A stretch of DNA of 35,225 bases from Rhodothermaceae bacterium bin80 (GCA_002238805.1 MPNB01000033.1:1-35225), one strand, 5' to 3'. Numbered from the stretch's first letter, positions 24,570 through 33,903 are shown. Program-made: numbers and translations. Notes: a model not told the origin generated them from the letters alone.

Positions 24570-25489
24570 GCAGTTAAATCAGACAATCGCATGCTAGTAC
24601 GGGCATAATAATGGTTAAGCATAGCTTGGGGTGTTGCTCCCGGCATTCGATAAAATTGGTGAATACCTGCAGTGGAGTCAAAGCGGAGTGGCATCTCCTC
24701 GAATTTCTCAATGCGGCTTGCAAGCTCAAAGGTTTGCTCCTCGCTCAGCAGAAAAATCTGTCCAGGACTCGCCCGGCGCGTCATTACGTCATGTGTCGAC
24801 AGTGTTTTCATTCCATCAAAATTTTGATCCCAGTAATCCAGCACTGCGTAGGCGAAAATTTCCGGTGGAAAGCCACGCCGTTGGCCCTCACGAAGATAAA
24901 CCTCACCTCTGTCCTTGTAGAGCAGTCCTAGAGAAGATAGCGGAGACTCCACCACATTTTCCAAGTGTGAGTTTGACCAGTGTCGGGCAACATACGTATT
25001 CAGCAGACACTTCAAGTCACGACGTAATGTCGCATCTGAAGGTATGGAGGCACCTCTCTCATCTAACCATTTCTCCAATACCGGTTGCAAACTACGAAAA
25101 TCAAGGGTCCCCCCGCGCCAATAGCCAAAGACAAAATGCCAGAGGGTGGCCCGGTGAGGTGAGCGGCATAGCAACCAATGCAGTAGCCATAGCGTTGCTG
25201 TGTCCTCGCAATAGGGATCAACTCCTTCGTCGCCTAGCAAATACGTTCCGAACTCGGAAACACGGAAGGGATTGCGTTCCTTTGAGTCAGTATCAAACTC
25301 AATAATTTCTGTTGCAAGGCCCCAATGTCGGATAGCGCGTACCATGTTCTTGCCAACCCCGAACTCAGCAATGGCTGAATCGGAATGGAAGATGGTGCTC
25401 TTTTTGCTAATGACATCTACGGCTTTTTTCAACCAGCTGAGTCGTAGCGGAAATGTTTCGTGACCTGAAAATGAATATTGCGAGGCCAT
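24566..25489 (-). CDS. sspB: DUF4007 protein, SspB-like DNA nickase, 307 aa
   Basis: The start SQYSFSGHETFPLRLSWLKK and the block FGVGKNMVRAIRHWGLATE are hallmarks of DUF4007 proteins. From published work on SspABCD, the DUF4007 protein SspB nicks DNA in preparation for single-strand phosphorothioation at short sequence motifs. ATG 25489 is preferred; GTG 25498 would add three residues. The length of about 300 and the intact frame suit an active protein. It is the first gene of the island, and its stop overlaps the large ATPase start (ATGA). The upstream 240 bases must contain the island promoter; TTG-N19-TATCCTTCG on the minus strand loosely recalls a Bacteroidota promoter. The DUF4007 assignment is strong, while the nickase function is inferred from the family and the neighbours. 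Confidence 0.87.
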   Translation of the reverse strand: MASQYSFSGHETFPLRLSWLKKAVDVISKKSTIFHSDSAIAEFGVGKNMVRAIRHWGLATEIIEFDTDSKERNPFRVSEFGTYLLGDEGVDPYCEDTATLWLLHWLLCRSPHRATLWHFVFGYWRGGTLDFRSLQPVLEKWLDERGASIPSDATLRRDLKCLLNTYVARHWSNSHLENVVESPLSSLGLLYKDRGEVYLREGQRRGFPPEIFAYAVLDYWDQNFDGMKTLSTHDVMTRRASPGQIFLLSEEQTFELASRIEKFEEMPLRFDSTAGIHQFYRMPGATPQAMLNHYYARTSMRLSDLTA

Positions 25490-25731
25490 ACTATCCACAG
25501 TGGCAGTTCAGGATTGTTTGAAAGTACACATCTCTTTGTTCATCGGTTCACAATATCATTCCCCCGACCTTCACCAAATCATCTCGATTCAGCGTCAGGA
25601 TACACGCACCAAGGCAGTGTTTGTAAAGTTCTTTTTAAGTCAAACGGGCCAAATACGGCCAAAAATCTACCGAAGGATACTACGTAAACATTCTAAATCA
25701 ACCGGTGCCTAATTTCCGGGCAAGCACTAGC

Positions 25732-26676
25732 TTACAGTTCCCCCGGACGCATGCCTGATTTGAACTTATCTCCGAATCCGGAATTGTTTGGTTCGTAGGG
25801 GGCGGCGAGTTCTGCATTGGCACCTGCCTCGGGGATATCGTGTCCCAAAGCCCACAGGATGCCATTCAATGCCAACTTTCGCATGGAGACCTCCTTGAAG
25901 TCGTACGGATGTCCCAGTGTCGTGAAGAATACTCTCGCAGGGGTTCCGCTTGTTCCCGTATATGTTTTGGTCCAAGCCACGGGGTTCGTGAGCGGAAATT
26001 GCTCCAGACGATCTGCATTGGCATGGCCTGACTTTAGTGCCGTCCCACTGAGTAGCGGTTGACTGTCTCCGTACAATGACCATTCGCCACCGTCCACATG
26101 GTAGAGCCAGGAGAAAGCATCAAACCCTGTAACTCCGTTTAGAATCGGGTGCGTCTGCATGTCCTCAATAACTTCCACACGCGTCAGGGGAGCGTTGCCG
26201 TCGTCGAAATGACCATGATGAGTGATCCATTGCTGTCCAAAGACACGTGTGGGCCAGTCGTTATTAAGGTGTTTACGTTCTTCGTCGTCCTTGTACAGGA
26301 ATGCGTGCGTTGTCGTACGGAACCCCGCCATTGGTTTGCCGGATTCTGCAAACTGCAGGATGTAGTGTGCCTGCGAGTCGGGTAAAGCGCGAAACCGGGT
26401 GAAAAGCACCATCATATCCGCATTCTCAAGTTGCTCCAGGCCCTCAATATTATCCAGCACGTTAGGATCTATGTATCCTTCTTCATTCAGCGCATAGCAT
26501 ACGCTGACATTAAAGCCATAGTCCCTTTTCAGAATCCTGGCCAGCATTGGCATGGATTCTTCTGATCGGTATTCTTCATCTCCGGTCACGAAGACAATAT
26601 GTGGAGCGGAGGGCGTCTGTGCTGCACTGGTTCCAACAAGCAGCAGGCCAATAAATGCAGCGAATAGGGAGCGCAT
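25732..26676 (-). CDS. Secreted ThuA domain protein (second of two), 314 aa
   Basis: MRSLFAAFIGLLLVGTSAAQ is a clear signal peptide with cleavage expected near SAA|Q, so the product is periplasmic. The ThuA core follows: HIVFVTGDEEYRSEESM, ADMMVLFTRFRALPD, GKPMAGFRTTTHAF, then ITHHGHFDDGNAPLTRVEV, THPILNGVTGF and VFFTTLGHPYDFKEVS. The pattern EEYRSEE near the start and the C-terminal FGDKFKSGMRPGEL are typical of the ThuA proteins that sit in sugar and sulfatase gene neighbourhoods of Planctomycetota and related phyla. The catalytic role is unproven. It is divergent from the sulfatase (105-bp spacer), suggesting joint control. It is not close in sequence to the ThuA protein at 9049, so the two are not a recent duplication. 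Confidence 0.87.
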   Translation of the reverse strand: MRSLFAAFIGLLLVGTSAAQTPSAPHIVFVTGDEEYRSEESMPMLARILKRDYGFNVSVCYALNEEGYIDPNVLDNIEGLEQLENADMMVLFTRFRALPDSQAHYILQFAESGKPMAGFRTTTHAFLYKDDEERKHLNNDWPTRVFGQQWITHHGHFDDGNAPLTRVEVIEDMQTHPILNGVTGFDAFSWLYHVDGGEWSLYGDSQPLLSGTALKSGHANADRLEQFPLTNPVAWTKTYTGTSGTPARVFFTTLGHPYDFKEVSMRKLALNGILWALGHDIPEAGANAELAAPYEPNNSGFGDKFKSGMRPGEL

Positions 26677-26781
26677 GATATTGAAAGGATGGTTCTTGAC
26701 CGTAAGGTACGATGTTTGTCGGCAAGATGGGATCGATCAGTTGTGTATTTTAGGAATTCCCTTTGTAAACGTCTTCCGATC

Positions 26782-28185
26782 ATGTATAGATTGATTCCCG
26801 TCTTACTGCTTATAGCAGCCTGTAATGCCCCCCAGGAGAGTCCGACCAACGTGTTAGTATTGTACACGGACGATCAGCGATTCAGCACGATTGGTGTGTT
26901 GGGTAACGAGGCCGTACAAACCCCTAATCTGGATGCGCTGGTGCAGCGTGGCACAGTATTCACGCATGCACACACTATGGGTGGTCAGCACGGTGCACTT
27001 TGTGCTCCCAGCCGGGCGATGCTCATGACGGGGCGACCACTTTTTCGATTGCATGCCAGGGGGGACAGCATCCCGCCAAACCATATCATGATGCCGGAGG
27101 TCCTTGCGGAAGCGGGATACATGACCTTTGGCACCGGCAAGTGGCACAACGACCGTTCATCATTCGCGCGCGCGTTCCAGACGGCGGATAATATCTTTTT
27201 CGGGGGTATGCACTGGCCCAACCAAGGAGGGCATGAAGCTCCACAGCTGAATGAATTTGATTCTACGGGTGCTTATCCCAGATCGGCTCGTCGACAGGTT
27301 GAGGGATATTCAAGTATGCTCTATGCGGATGCAGCTATTGATTTTCTGGCCGAGGCACGCACAATGGATCAGCCCTTTTTGGCCTATGTATCCTTTACGT
27401 CACCACATGACCCAAGAACCCCACCCGAGCCGTACGCCAGCTGGTATCATCCGGACTCGGTTTCTTTGCCACCCAATTATCTGCCGGAGCATCCGTTTGA
27501 TAATGGCGAATTGTACGTTCGCGACGAGAGGCTTCGCGAGCATCCGCGCACCGAAGCCATTGTACGGGAGGAGCTTGCACTGTACTATGGAATGATCAGC
27601 GAGCTGGATGCCCAAATTGGGCGAATCATAGCAGCGCTTGAGACTAACGGACAGTTGGAGAACACACTCATTGTAATGGCAGGCGATAATGGGTTGGCTG
27701 TCGGCAGCCATGGACTTCTGGGAAAACAGAACCTGTATGAACACAGCATGCGGGTTCCGCTCATTGTGGCTGGGCCCGGAGTTCCCTCGAATGAGAGACG
27801 CAGCCAACTGGTCTATATCTTTGACATCTTTCCGACCATTGCAGAGTACTTGGGTATCGCATCACCCTTAACGGTTGAAGGTGAGAGCCTGCGGCCCATC
27901 ATTGAGGATCCTCAGTTGCCGGGCCGAGCGGCAGTATTCTACGCGTACCGTCATTTTCAACGCGGGGTGCGCACAGCAGATGGCTGGAAGCACATTCAGT
28001 ATCAGGTGGACGGAGTTCATACCGAGCAGCTTTTTAACCTCAATACGGATCCACATGAGACGCAAAATCTGGCCACGGACTCCACACATGCAGCGCAACT
28101 CCATGAGCTGCGTGGGCTACTCAGGACGGAAAGTGTGCACTGGTCAGATCCGTTGGATCTGACTGCCCCCAATTGGGGGCGCTAA
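26782..28185 (+). CDS. Lipoprotein sulfatase, 467 aa
   Basis: The start at ATG 26782 gives MYRLIPVLLLIAAC, a signal peptide ending in a lipobox (Cys14), so the enzyme would be lipid-anchored. A longer frame back to 26689 lacks this logic. Metal ligands Asp30/Asp31 appear in LYTDDQR, and Cys74 in CAPSR (74-78) is the residue converted to formylglycine by a separate maturase. Later, MAGDNGLAVGSHGLLGK supplies the second Asp-Asn metal pair. The order and length match type I sulfatases. The probable substrate is a sulfated sugar or glycan fragment, but the sequence does not show which. Its stop codon shares two bases with the stop of the S9 peptidase on the other strand. A formylglycine-generating enzyme is not in the window. 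Confidence 0.9.
   Translation: MYRLIPVLLLIAACNAPQESPTNVLVLYTDDQRFSTIGVLGNEAVQTPNLDALVQRGTVFTHAHTMGGQHGALCAPSRAMLMTGRPLFRLHARGDSIPPNHIMMPEVLAEAGYMTFGTGKWHNDRSSFARAFQTADNIFFGGMHWPNQGGHEAPQLNEFDSTGAYPRSARRQVEGYSSMLYADAAIDFLAEARTMDQPFLAYVSFTSPHDPRTPPEPYASWYHPDSVSLPPNYLPEHPFDNGELYVRDERLREHPRTEAIVREELALYYGMISELDAQIGRIIAALETNGQLENTLIVMAGDNGLAVGSHGLLGKQNLYEHSMRVPLIVAGPGVPSNERRSQLVYIFDIFPTIAEYLGIASPLTVEGESLRPIIEDPQLPGRAAVFYAYRHFQRGVRTADGWKHIQYQVDGVHTEQLFNLNTDPHETQNLATDSTHAAQLHELRGLLRTESVHWSDPLDLTAPNWGR
28165..28180. terminator. Perfect 16-nt palindrome at convergent gene ends
   Basis: GCCCCCAATTGGGGGC lies inside the last codons of the sulfatase, two bases before the overlapping stop codons of the sulfatase and the S9 peptidase. 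As RNA it forms a G+C-rich 6-bp stem with an AATT loop on either strand. There is no T-run after it. With no room for separate terminators it may act as a two-way transcription barrier or mRNA-end hairpin. Confidence 0.4.
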
Positions 28186-30569
28186 GGCCGAAGGTGCGTC
28201 TCAAAGAGCTTGAGTATCCGACGATATTCATCTGTCCAGCTGGATGGTTCCTGGAAACCATGCCCCTCAACAGGGTAGAGGGCAATCTCCCAGTCCTCTT
28301 TGCCAAGTTCTATAAGACGTTGACCGAGCCGGACAATATCCTGAAATTGCACGTTCAGATCCACCATGCCGTGCGGCATGAGCAGTGGATCCTCCAGTCC
28401 TTCTGCAAAATTGATTGGCGAACTGCGGGCGAAAGACAAAGAGTCAGTCGCAGGTGCATTCAGAATATTGGATGTATATGTGTGGTTATAATGCGCCCAG
28501 TCCGTAACGCTTCTCAGCGCTGCTCCGGCGCCGAAGTATTCCGGAGCGGTGAAGAGTGCCATGAGTGTAATGAAGCCGCCGTAAGAGCCTCCATAAATCC
28601 CAATTTGATCGGGACCAATGCCATAGGTCTCTGTGATATATTTGGATGCATCCACATAGTCCTGCAGATCACGATCGCCCATGTGACGATAGATGGCTGT
28701 GCGCCAGTCGCGGCCGTATCCTGCAGAGGCTCGATAATCAAGTTGCATGACTACGTAGCCTAGATCAGCTAAGAGATTGTGAAACATGTATTCCCGATAG
28801 TAGCTGGACCATCCGTCGTGGACATTCTGCATATAGCCTGCTCCATGTACAAAGAGTACCGCGGCGTTGTTGGGTTCCATTGGTTCAAAGACATGAGCGG
28901 GTATCATGGCACCGTCTGATGCTTCAAACCGGCGCGTTTCGGGTGCACGCCACGGATAATCAAGCCACGCTTCTGTTTGTGAGTGTGTCACTCGTGTGGC
29001 TTCTTTCATGGGAATCTGTACAAACACCTCTGGCGGACGCGTCGAGGTTGAGTTCAGGACGCCAAGCATGTCTCCGTCGGGGCTGATGACCGCCGCATTA
29101 CGGCCGGCGAGTGTTGTGAGTTGCTCGCGCTCCCCACCCGTTACTGCCATCTGATAGAAGTGACGCACGGAGGAGGAACCCTCGCTGCTGGTGAAGAACC
29201 ATGTACGCCCGTTGCGGGAAAGTACGGGATCAAACACCTCGAACGGACCGTCGGTCAGTTGTGTGACGTTGCCAGTTTCAACGTCAACGGTATACAGGTG
29301 ACTGTAGCCACTTGCTTCGCTCTGGAAGTAATAATGTCGATTATCCGGCAGCCATCCACCGGTACTGCCACCTCCGAACCAGGAGATCCCAGGGCCGGCA
29401 ATCCATGCTTCATCATGCTGACGGCTCAGGAGGTCAAGTGTGCCTGTAACTGGATCGAGGCGGGCCAGCCATCGATCCTTGTTATCGTCAGCGCGAACTT
29501 CCAGGATCGCATGCTTACCGTCTGCGCTCCAGAATGGACCGTAGCTAAACAGTACACGCTTGGACTTGGATGAATCCACAGCTACTCCCTCCTCACGCAA
29601 ATATTCCGGCACGTCGTAGGCTCCTTCCAGTTGGTGCAAGTCAATCTGATAGGTGGTATCTCGTTTCAAATCCTGAATGTAGAGTGCACGGTTTTGTGGT
29701 GTAACTCCAACCTTGGCCCGGGCCGTAAGCATTTCTGCATACCCGCTTTCGGTGACCCAGTCTATTGCCCGGGTTCGCTTGTTTTGTGTGGGGGAGGAAG
29801 AGGTTACAAAGGATACATAGCGCTCAGTGGGGTCCAGATTGAGCTGAGATATGGATCGTGATCCCACATACCACGTCGGGGGTGGATCCAAGGCCTCTTG
29901 ATCCCGCTCGCGGGCGGATTCGCGCAGCTCGTCCTCTTCCTGTTCCTGACGAATGACCTCGAAGAGTTCGGACTGTTGTGTTTCAAGAAAAGCGTCCTGA
30001 TCATCAGCTTCTGAATCACTCGGCTCCTGCCCGTTCCTAAGGTCGGTGAGCTCCATCAGTGCACCTGAATCGAGAAACAGCTTGTAGATGTTATTGTCAC
30101 GTACGAAAATGACAGCATCCCCTGCCAGCGCAAACCTTGGCGATCCCTCAAAATCACGTGTTTGAGTCAGACGTGTTTGTGTACCGGTAGCGCGTTCAAA
30201 AAGGTATAGATCTCCCCCGCGGGCGTAAACCTTACGGGAAAAATCGGCGTCATAAACATGTTCGCCATGTTGCCAGCCCGTGAATACAGGTCCCCGATTG
30301 AGCCGCTCATTGCGGGATACTTGTTGAGGGGTCAGGTCATCGCGCGTGATTTTGAATAGTGAATCACTCTCGAAAGCTCCCATCGGATTCCAATTAAAGT
30401 AGAGCGTTTGCCCATCTTCGCTCCAGTACGGCATGGATGGCCAGTCCCCGATGTACGTAGCGGGGTCCTGCATAATGGTAGCAACAGAAAGTTCTGACTC
30501 CTGCGCAAATACAGGGAATGCAAGCAAAAGGTTCAGAAACAATACACTGATATGTTTGGAAGAATGCAT
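28182..30569 (-). CDS. Secreted S9 (prolyl oligopeptidase family) peptidase, 795 aa
   Basis: MHSSKHISVLFLNLLLAFPV followed by FAQ is a signal peptide with cleavage near FAQ|E, so the enzyme acts in the periplasm. Residues 30-530 form WD40/DPP-IV-like propeller repeats (for example MPYWSEDGQTLYFNWN, ISPDGDMLGVLNS). The C-terminal alpha/beta hydrolase has catalytic Ser662 in YGGSYGG, Asp737 in HGMVDLNV and His770 in VEGHGF, with the oxyanion region AAVLFVHGAGY. The length is normal for dipeptidyl- or acylaminoacyl-peptidase-like enzymes, and all catalytic residues are present. A glutamate/aspartate-rich insert at about 185-225 is unusual. It begins one base after the stop of the nuclease-helicase gene, so both are probably co-transcribed, an odd functional pairing. 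Confidence 0.9.
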   Translation of the reverse strand: MHSSKHISVLFLNLLLAFPVFAQESELSVATIMQDPATYIGDWPSMPYWSEDGQTLYFNWNPMGAFESDSLFKITRDDLTPQQVSRNERLNRGPVFTGWQHGEHVYDADFSRKVYARGGDLYLFERATGTQTRLTQTRDFEGSPRFALAGDAVIFVRDNNIYKLFLDSGALMELTDLRNGQEPSDSEADDQDAFLETQQSELFEVIRQEQEEDELRESARERDQEALDPPPTWYVGSRSISQLNLDPTERYVSFVTSSSPTQNKRTRAIDWVTESGYAEMLTARAKVGVTPQNRALYIQDLKRDTTYQIDLHQLEGAYDVPEYLREEGVAVDSSKSKRVLFSYGPFWSADGKHAILEVRADDNKDRWLARLDPVTGTLDLLSRQHDEAWIAGPGISWFGGGSTGGWLPDNRHYYFQSEASGYSHLYTVDVETGNVTQLTDGPFEVFDPVLSRNGRTWFFTSSEGSSSVRHFYQMAVTGGEREQLTTLAGRNAAVISPDGDMLGVLNSTSTRPPEVFVQIPMKEATRVTHSQTEAWLDYPWRAPETRRFEASDGAMIPAHVFEPMEPNNAAVLFVHGAGYMQNVHDGWSSYYREYMFHNLLADLGYVVMQLDYRASAGYGRDWRTAIYRHMGDRDLQDYVDASKYITETYGIGPDQIGIYGGSYGGFITLMALFTAPEYFGAGAALRSVTDWAHYNHTYTSNILNAPATDSLSFARSSPINFAEGLEDPLLMPHGMVDLNVQFQDIVRLGQRLIELGKEDWEIALYPVEGHGFQEPSSWTDEYRRILKLFETHLRP

Positions 30570-30570
30570 G

Positions 30571-33500
30571 TCAAAAGTCTAGTTCTAGGATGTCCAGGGC
30601 GCAGAGTGCGTTCACCAGGCGGATTTGGTGTGTAGTTTTGCAGCTTGATGCCAGCAGGCGCTGGGATGCAAAGACCAGGCTCAGGGCTTTCGCACGGCTC
30701 AGAGCCACGTTGATACGCTCTCGGGACAATAAAAAGTCCATACCCCGGGGGGTGTCCTCGGCTGAGGTTGAAGTCATGGATACTAACGCTATGGCAGCCT
30801 CCTGGCCTTGGAATTTGTCCACAGTGCCAACTCTGATGCTGTTCGGAAGTATATCCCGCAGCATATTCACCTGGGCATTAAACGGGGCCACGACAATGAT
30901 ATCTGTTGGATCGATGGAACGGGTGTTTCCTTGGCGATCCGTCCATGTGCCTTTAAGCAGACGTTTGATGATGTACCGGATGGCTATGCCCTCCTCTTCA
31001 CAGTGCTGCATACGGGGTTCCTGGTGTGTGACCGGGACAAGATAAGCGCCCGCTTCCGGGAGGTCGGCGGCATGTATAGCTTGGCGTGCGGTGGCCCGAT
31101 TTGCACGGAGACGTCCCTCGTAAAATTGTACGGAAATATACTTGCACAGCTTAGGATGCATGCGCCAGGTTTCTCCCAGGAAGATGCCTCGACCGGGCTT
31201 TACGAGTCGATCGTTTCCGAGCATCCACTCCAGGCAGGAAAGGTTTGCCGGATCTGGATGACTGGCCTGAATAACCTGAGGGAGTTGGCAGGGATCGCCG
31301 ATCAGTACAATGTTGCTGGCACATGTGGTCATACCTAACAGGTTGGCCAGGGATACTTGGCCGGCTTCATCAACAAAAAGATAGTCGAACTTATTGGCCA
31401 TTTCCGGGCGGCACAGGAGCCATGCGGTTCCCCCCACGATACTCGCACTGAAGAGTGCGAGGTCGTCGTTTTTCACCACAGATTTAACGTTGCGGTGTGC
31501 ACGTGGACTAGCTTTGCTGGATATTTTGTGCACAATGGTCGGCATTCGGGTGTACTTGCGGTGCTTGACTGTATCGGCACATCCGATAAGCACATTACGA
31601 ATCGCTTCGTGGCTGTTGGACGACACGGCAACCCGGTATCCTTGCTGAACCAGTGATAGGATTGCCCGGGCCGATACGAAAGTTTTACCTGTACCGGGAG
31701 GCCCCTGAACCGTAAGTACAGTGGACTGCATCCCACTCACGGACTGCTGCATTCGGACTACTGATGAACGTTCGTCATCGTCCAGGACAGACATGTCTAA
31801 CAAATTCGGAGCGTTGCGATCAAGGAGATCTTTGACTGCGGGAGGTGTTTTTCCAGCGCAAATGTTTCTAACCAGACTGCGAATGGCATTTTCGATAACC
31901 GCGGTGGAAAGGGGCATAGGCGGAAGCAGATCCAAGGTACGGTCGAGACAGCCGGCTGATTTTTTACCGATCCTTAGTTTCATGCGACGTGTCTTTACGT
32001 CAAACTCCTGGATATTGACTGTCTTGATATCTCCATTGCCCAACGCAACACAGGCGTTCCTCTCAGCGGTCATTTTCGTGAACTGTGGGGGAAAGGAGTA
32101 TGCACGTTCAACTGATCGCTGCACAGGGCGTACTCTTCCGATAGCTCTGAGACCAGCCAGACAATCGGTGTCTTCAAGCAGTTCTTCGGTGGATTTTTTG
32201 GATGCATCGTACACCAACCAGGCTTGGGGTTTCATTTCGCGGTAATGAAAGAGTCCCAGGTCGATCAGTGTTTTTTTCAGCCGGGCAGACACAGAAGAAT
32301 CATAAACATTGTCTTTGAAGTCTTCGTTGGCCTGTGCCCGCTCGAGCGATCTTTGAGTTTGCGCCCCAACCAACTGTGCCGGTGCCGACTCGACGAGATT
32401 GGTGCGTAGTGAGAGCAGCCAGTCACGGAGTTTCTCGGTGGACTCGCAATCAATCCGGTTGTAGCTCTCAAGCTCCTTAAGGTCCTCGTCAGCAGTTGGA
32501 TCCCCCGCGTCCCGTTTGAGTCTCCAGTTATTGTAAGCGATGATTGATCCGGTTGCAGTTGTAACGCTGCCTGTTCGGCTTTCCATATAGAAGGCCTCCA
32601 GGCTTTTGAGGGAGTAGTTTTTTTCGGATGTGAAGATTCCGCCGCGCACAACGGCGTAGAGATCAACAAACCTTTTCTCACGCTGCCAACCGTCTAGTGT
32701 GTCTTCTCCGAAGCTATATTTGGTTGTCAGACGGCGGAGTGCGGTGAGTTCGTACGGAGCATAGTGGTATATGTGTGCGTCTGGAAATTGCTCGATTTGT
32801 CGTTGAAAAAATTCAAAGAGATCCTTGAGTGCCTGTTGCTCCTCAGAATGATTGTGGGCCCAGAGTGCTTTGAATTTCTTGCGATACCAGATTCCATGGA
32901 GGTATTCTAGTTGTTCTTCGTCGTTTTCGCGGTAATGTGGATTGCCTTCTATGTCATAGAAGAGGTCACCTGGGGCTGGTGCGGGCAGCAGATCAAACCC
33001 TTTCCCTTTAACATGGGACCGAAGAACGGTAGTTGGCGTGCCTCCTTGATTGCGCGCTACTTGAAGCTGGGCTTGAGTACGTAGGCTCTGGAGTGTTTTT
33101 GGGGCCATCTTGGCTACTTTGTCCCTCTCTTTGAGGGCTGCCAAGTCTGCCATGGTTTTTATGCCTGTATTCTCGAGACGTACCACCTGTTGTCCCCGGA
33201 TGCCTGCTACCATATAGAGGCTATCTTCGTCTATCCACTGATCGTTACAACGCGTCCGCCAGTGACAAAGGACGCACTCGGAGCAGCGTCTTGGACGTGT
33301 GTCTTCGGGATCTTCTACAAATTGTACGAGGCGGTCTCGAAGCTGGCGCACGTAGTCTGCGCATTCCGCCAACCTGTGTGTTGACCGATTCCCCCGCCCA
33401 AGCTGGAGGTGTCCATATTCGGGTTTTTTTCCTTGGATTTCTGCCAGGAGGTCTGAATAAATGACCAGTTGCAGTATGTGCTTGGGGTCTGGAGTACGTT

Positions 33501-33903
33501 TGAGCTTCGTATCAACGACTTCATAGGAGAAAGCTCCAAACGCAGAAGGTTTTTCGATGCGTTCTAAAAAGTCCACATAGCCCTGCCAGTTACCACCTTT
33601 GAGTGCGCCCTGGTAAACAACATCGACCCCATTCCTGAGTGCTGCAATAGTTTGTTCAAAAGCATTGGGGCCGCGTTTGATGGAAACAACGCTCTTACCT
33701 GCATCCCGGAGGGCATCCAGGTATGCCTGCTCGTGTTCATCCCCCAGTTGACTGAGTAGCTTTGCGTCTGCCGAGTCAGGTTCAGGCTCTATGCTTTCAC
33801 CACGCGCTTTTCTTAGATCAAGATGCGTGGCATGTTTGCATGCGGAAAACCGTTGCAGGTCTGATGCGTAAAGGTGGGGGGTGCCATCTGGGCCAAGTGT
33901 CAT
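30571..33903 (-). CDS. TM0106-type nuclease/RNase H-like/superfamily 1 helicase fusion, 1110 aa
   Basis: Three enzymes appear in one chain. First, a RecB-like PD-(D/E)XK nuclease: GYVDFL with Asp111, EVVDTKLK with Asp131 and Lys133, and Cys207, Cys210, Cys213, Cys219 (CSECVLCHWRTRC) as in Fe-S-stapled nucleases. Second, an RNase H-like exonuclease: LFYDIEGNP (Asp317, Glu319), YHYAPYELTALRRL and SYNRIDCEST. Third, a UPF1/DNA2-type helicase: QGPPGTGKT, FVDEAGQVS, IGDPCQLPQV, TVDKFQGQE and NVALSRAK. The family (TM0106 nuclease plus helicase) is found in many bacteria and is thought to work in DNA or RNA repair. ATG 33903 is chosen; a frame to 33969 would overlap the divergent gene's promoter region, and a TAACTTTG box at 33935..33928 precedes this ATG. 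Confidence 0.88.
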   Translation of the reverse strand: MTLGPDGTPHLYASDLQRFSACKHATHLDLRKARGESIEPEPDSADAKLLSQLGDEHEQAYLDALRDAGKSVVSIKRGPNAFEQTIAALRNGVDVVYQGALKGGNWQGYVDFLERIEKPSAFGAFSYEVVDTKLKRTPDPKHILQLVIYSDLLAEIQGKKPEYGHLQLGRGNRSTHRLAECADYVRQLRDRLVQFVEDPEDTRPRRCSECVLCHWRTRCNDQWIDEDSLYMVAGIRGQQVVRLENTGIKTMADLAALKERDKVAKMAPKTLQSLRTQAQLQVARNQGGTPTTVLRSHVKGKGFDLLPAPAPGDLFYDIEGNPHYRENDEEQLEYLHGIWYRKKFKALWAHNHSEEQQALKDLFEFFQRQIEQFPDAHIYHYAPYELTALRRLTTKYSFGEDTLDGWQREKRFVDLYAVVRGGIFTSEKNYSLKSLEAFYMESRTGSVTTATGSIIAYNNWRLKRDAGDPTADEDLKELESYNRIDCESTEKLRDWLLSLRTNLVESAPAQLVGAQTQRSLERAQANEDFKDNVYDSSVSARLKKTLIDLGLFHYREMKPQAWLVYDASKKSTEELLEDTDCLAGLRAIGRVRPVQRSVERAYSFPPQFTKMTAERNACVALGNGDIKTVNIQEFDVKTRRMKLRIGKKSAGCLDRTLDLLPPMPLSTAVIENAIRSLVRNICAGKTPPAVKDLLDRNAPNLLDMSVLDDDERSSVVRMQQSVSGMQSTVLTVQGPPGTGKTFVSARAILSLVQQGYRVAVSSNSHEAIRNVLIGCADTVKHRKYTRMPTIVHKISSKASPRAHRNVKSVVKNDDLALFSASIVGGTAWLLCRPEMANKFDYLFVDEAGQVSLANLLGMTTCASNIVLIGDPCQLPQVIQASHPDPANLSCLEWMLGNDRLVKPGRGIFLGETWRMHPKLCKYISVQFYEGRLRANRATARQAIHAADLPEAGAYLVPVTHQEPRMQHCEEEGIAIRYIIKRLLKGTWTDRQGNTRSIDPTDIIVVAPFNAQVNMLRDILPNSIRVGTVDKFQGQEAAIALVSMTSTSAEDTPRGMDFLLSRERINVALSRAKALSLVFASQRLLASSCKTTHQIRLVNALCALDILELDF

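Noticed and set aside
24631..25305. Plus-strand 224-codon frame opposite the DUF4007 gene
   Set aside because: It is antisense to a gene with a clear family match and has no domain of its own.
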